From assembly GCA_031379665.1 (NCBI GenBank), contig JANNFI010000081.1, positions 1 to 13,860 of the forward strand: a stretch of DNA of 13,860 bases, in the 5' to 3' direction. Under the pieces are notes generated by a model, which did not search any database, was not told where the DNA came from, and worked only from the letters and a program-made list of their open reading frames with translations. Positions 11,745 to 13,860 of this stretch are shown one piece after another (positions within the stretch are counted from its first letter, which is position 1; every line of letters begins with the position of its first letter). A program made the translations under genes and the position numbers. This DNA is from SZUA-254 sp031379665 (GTDB taxonomy: Bacteria > Bacteroidota > Ignavibacteria > UBA10030 > SZUA-254).

Positions 11745-13860
11745 ATGCGACTACTTGCCCCCGTGTTTCGGAATATCCTGTTCGTTACCGTATTGATCGT
11801 CACACAATATCATCCCGTCGTGGCGGCCGAAAAGATGGTTTTCGGCTGGGTCACCTTTCAGGACACGAAGTGGCCCTCACCGTATTCGGGCGGTTCGATT
11901 CCATCCGACAGCCTTCCCTGGGACGTTCTGACGCACCTCGGCCTCTTCGCGGCCAATGGCTCGGCGCCCCCGCAGTCGTCGTACATCAATCAATATGGCG
12001 CATTCACGAAAAAGGCCCACGAGAAGGGCGTGTTCGCCGGCATCACGGTCGGGGGCTCGTCCGACGGCGCGCTCGTCACAATGATCGGTAACTCCGCGAG
12101 CTGGAACAACTGGATCACCACCTACCTCGGGTACCTCGACGCACACAAGATGGACTTCATAGAATTTGATTTCGAGGGTTCGTATTCGGCGACCAACATC
12201 GGTAACTTCTTCCAGACGCTCTACGACTCTCTCCAGACGCGGCAGTCGGGGAACGACCCATCGAGGCACCCGTACATCGTGCTGACGGCGAGCCTCTCGC
12301 ATACGATTTCCTGGAGCTCCGCCACCATCAGGAATACCGTGGAGTTCGTCAACATGATGACGTACGACTACAACAATAACGCGTGGGGCAGAGTGACGTT
12401 CGATAACTCGCCCAAGTCGTACAAGTACTACAACGGCACGGGCGGCGCGACCGATTCGATCGGAAGCGGCGTCAACGCCATCGCCCCGTCGATGCAGAGG
12501 CAGGCCATCAGGGCCAATGCCGCCGGCTGGCCGATGAGCAAGCTCAACGTCGGGATGGACTATAATGGCGGGTCATGGGGTAACGCAACCGTCATCCGCC
12601 AGTCAACGTCGGGCACGACCGACGGCGGAAGCAACGCGACGTTCGCGGGGAACTGGTCTACTTTTTCCCAGATTCCCGCCGACAGCATCTTCTTCGACCA
12701 GATCGCCCAGGCGTACTGGGCCCGCGTCGGATCCAACCTCTGGACGTGGCTCTCGCTTCCCGGAAGGGATTCGGGCGTGATCGCGACCAGGAAGGTCGTC
12801 GACAGCATGGGGCTCGGCGGGGTGTGCATCTGGAATCTCGGCAATGAGGTCTGGAACGCGTCGCCTGTTCCGCCCGGCGGGAAGGGATGGTTCTTCTCGC
12901 AGTTACGCAGGCATTTTAATTACAGCGGAGTTCAGCCGCCGCCCCCGCCGCCCCCGCCCGTTGATACCATCGCTCCGGCGATCAATATGGTCCGGCCGGC
13001 GAACGGTGACTCGCTCACCGGAACGGTGACGGTCGAAGCTTCGGCGTCGGACAACGTCGGCGTCACTTCCGTACAGTTTTTACTCGACGGCGCGGCTCTC
13101 GGCTCCCCCGACGCGTCATCGCCCTACACCTACAATTGGAACACCGATCCGGTCGCCGACGGAAACCATACCCTTTCGGCAGTGGCGCGTGACCAGGCGG
13201 GCCTCCAGGCCAGGCGGGACATCACCGTCAGACTCTACACTCCGCCTCCCCCGCCGCCCCCGCCGGTCGACACCGTCGCGCCGCAGGTGGCTTTCGTCGC
13301 CCCTTCCAACGGAGATACGCTAATGGGCACCGTCACGATCCAGGCGTCCGCGTCGGACAACGCCGGGGTGAGCTCGGTTCGATTCCTCCTGGATAACAAC
13401 GCGCTCGGCGCACAGGACAATTCAGCGCCCTACACGCTTTCGTGGAACACCGATCCGGTCATCGACGGGAGCCATACCCTTTCGGCGATCGCCAGGGACC
13501 TCTCGGGGTTGGAGACGAGAAGGGACATCGGAGTGTGGCTGACCAGCCCGCCGCCGCCCCCACCCCCGCCGCCGGACACAAACCCCGCGGGCGGGTCCGC
13601 GATCGCGGTGTACGTGGACGCAATCGCGTCGCCCTGGATCAACGGTTCGTGGAGTTCGACGAACAACTTCCAATCGACGGAGAGGGTATATGCCGGAACC
13701 GCGGCCGTCAAGGCCGTACAGTCCGCGTGGGGGGCGGTGAGCTTCCACAGCGGGAGTTGGGCAAGTCCCGTCCCGGTGAACACATCTGCCGGCGACAATC
13801 TCCGCCTCACGGTCTACCCGGAATCGCTCGTCACGCTCAGGGTCGAGCTGCAGAATGACC
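11745..13860 (+). CDS. Secreted GH18 (chitinase-like) glycoside hydrolase with Ig-like modules, 3' end cut
   Basis: GH18 enzymes cleave beta-1,4-N-acetylglucosamine links in chitin, peptidoglycan or glycoprotein glycans. A signal peptide (hydrophobic ILFVTVLIV, likely cleavage near A28) leads to a GH18 barrel (about 32-395). The DxxDxDxE motif appears as D137-FI-E140-F-D142-F-E144. The catalytic Glu144 and Asp142 are kept, while the second Asp is Glu. VNMMTYDY and GGVCIWNLG are other GH18 marks. Next come two Big-type Ig domains (about 407-498 and 509-600) separated by Pro8, Pro8 and Pro9 linkers, then a beta-rich domain (about 618 on; YVDAIASPWINGSWSSTNNF) resembling carbohydrate-binding modules. 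AGGA lies upstream of the ATG. The frame is open to the window end, and any secretion-sorting tail lies beyond it. Confidence 0.9.
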   Translation, partial: MRLLAPVFRNILFVTVLIVTQYHPVVAAEKMVFGWVTFQDTKWPSPYSGGSIPSDSLPWDVLTHLGLFAANGSAPPQSSYINQYGAFTKKAHEKGVFAGITVGGSSDGALVTMIGNSASWNNWITTYLGYLDAHKMDFIEFDFEGSYSATNIGNFFQTLYDSLQTRQSGNDPSRHPYIVLTASLSHTISWSSATIRNTVEFVNMMTYDYNNNAWGRVTFDNSPKSYKYYNGTGGATDSIGSGVNAIAPSMQRQAIRANAAGWPMSKLNVGMDYNGGSWGNATVIRQSTSGTTDGGSNATFAGNWSTFSQIPADSIFFDQIAQAYWARVGSNLWTWLSLPGRDSGVIATRKVVDSMGLGGVCIWNLGNEVWNASPVPPGGKGWFFSQLRRHFNYSGVQPPPPPPPPVDTIAPAINMVRPANGDSLTGTVTVEASASDNVGVTSVQFLLDGAALGSPDASSPYTYNWNTDPVADGNHTLSAVARDQAGLQARRDITVRLYTPPPPPPPPVDTVAPQVAFVAPSNGDTLMGTVTIQASASDNAGVSSVRFLLDNNALGAQDNSAPYTLSWNTDPVIDGSHTLSAIARDLSGLETRRDIGVWLTSPPPPPPPPPDTNPAGGSAIAVYVDAIASPWINGSWSSTNNFQSTERVYAGTAAVKAVQSAWGAVSFHSGSWASPVPVNTSAGDNLRLTVYPESLVTLRVELQND
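12936..13574 (+). repeat. Modular 306-bp tandem repeat (proline linker plus Ig domain) in the GH18 gene
   Basis: Proline-codon tracts start at 12936, 13242 and 13548, exactly 306 bases apart. The two Ig modules between them are similar at the DNA level, sharing TGGAACACCGATCCGGTC and CATACCCTTTCGGC without change. This points to module duplication or gene conversion. Confidence 0.8.

Noticed and set aside
1..13860. CRISPR arrays, insertion sequences, transposases, prophage genes or rRNA
   Set aside because: No repeat-spacer pattern, transposase motif, terminal inverted repeat, phage protein or rRNA segment was seen; the tRNA shows no sign of an integration site.

Overview
The window looks like a chromosomal segment from a high-GC member of the FCB group, most likely the Ignavibacteria/Chlorobi side of Bacteroidota. 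The hints are the short TatA, the style of the GatA and PurS/PurQ sequences, the purine-phospholipid gene mix, NfnAB, and a large secreted multidomain GH18 protein with proline linkers. This placement is an inference from protein style; no rRNA is present.

Left part (about 1-4290, all on the minus strand): a compact housekeeping run read right to left. The order is a divergent PurC-like protein, phosphatidylserine decarboxylase, phosphatidylserine synthase, PurS, PurQ, TatA and a GatA gene cut by the window edge. A good sigma70-type promoter (TTGACT, 17 bp, TAAAAT) precedes the PurC-like gene. Next comes tRNA-Gln(CTG) on the plus strand with its own promoter. It is followed by a convergent small unknown gene ending in an intrinsic terminator beside the tRNA.

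Middle part (about 4900-7613): an intergenic region with a CRP-like palindrome and a strong sigma54 (-24/-12) promoter, then nfnA-nfnB, encoding an NADH-dependent ferredoxin:NADP+ oxidoreductase-like flavo-iron-sulfur enzyme.

Right part (about 7614-13860, plus strand): a 477-base spacer with another CRP-like site and a sigma70-like promoter leads into an NtrC-type sigma54 activator with a degenerate receiver domain. Then come an uncharacterised probable alpha/alpha-toroid protein and a WecG/TagA/CpsF glycosyltransferase, which together suggest exopolysaccharide or cell-envelope glycan synthesis. After a 300-base spacer with two more CRP-like palindromes comes a secreted GH18 (chitinase-like) protein with two Big-type Ig domains and a third beta-rich domain, running off the right edge.

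The main unifying observation is that four GTGA-N6-TCAC palindromes were found by eye, all in the three large intergenic regions and none in coding DNA. This suggests that a Crp/Fnr-family regulator ties together the small unknown gene and/or nfnAB, the sigma54 activator and the secreted GH18 protein. Other points of interest are a PurC paralogue that has lost its nucleotide-binding residues, an 11-bp tandem repeat across the gatA start, and an exact 306-bp modular period in the GH18 gene.
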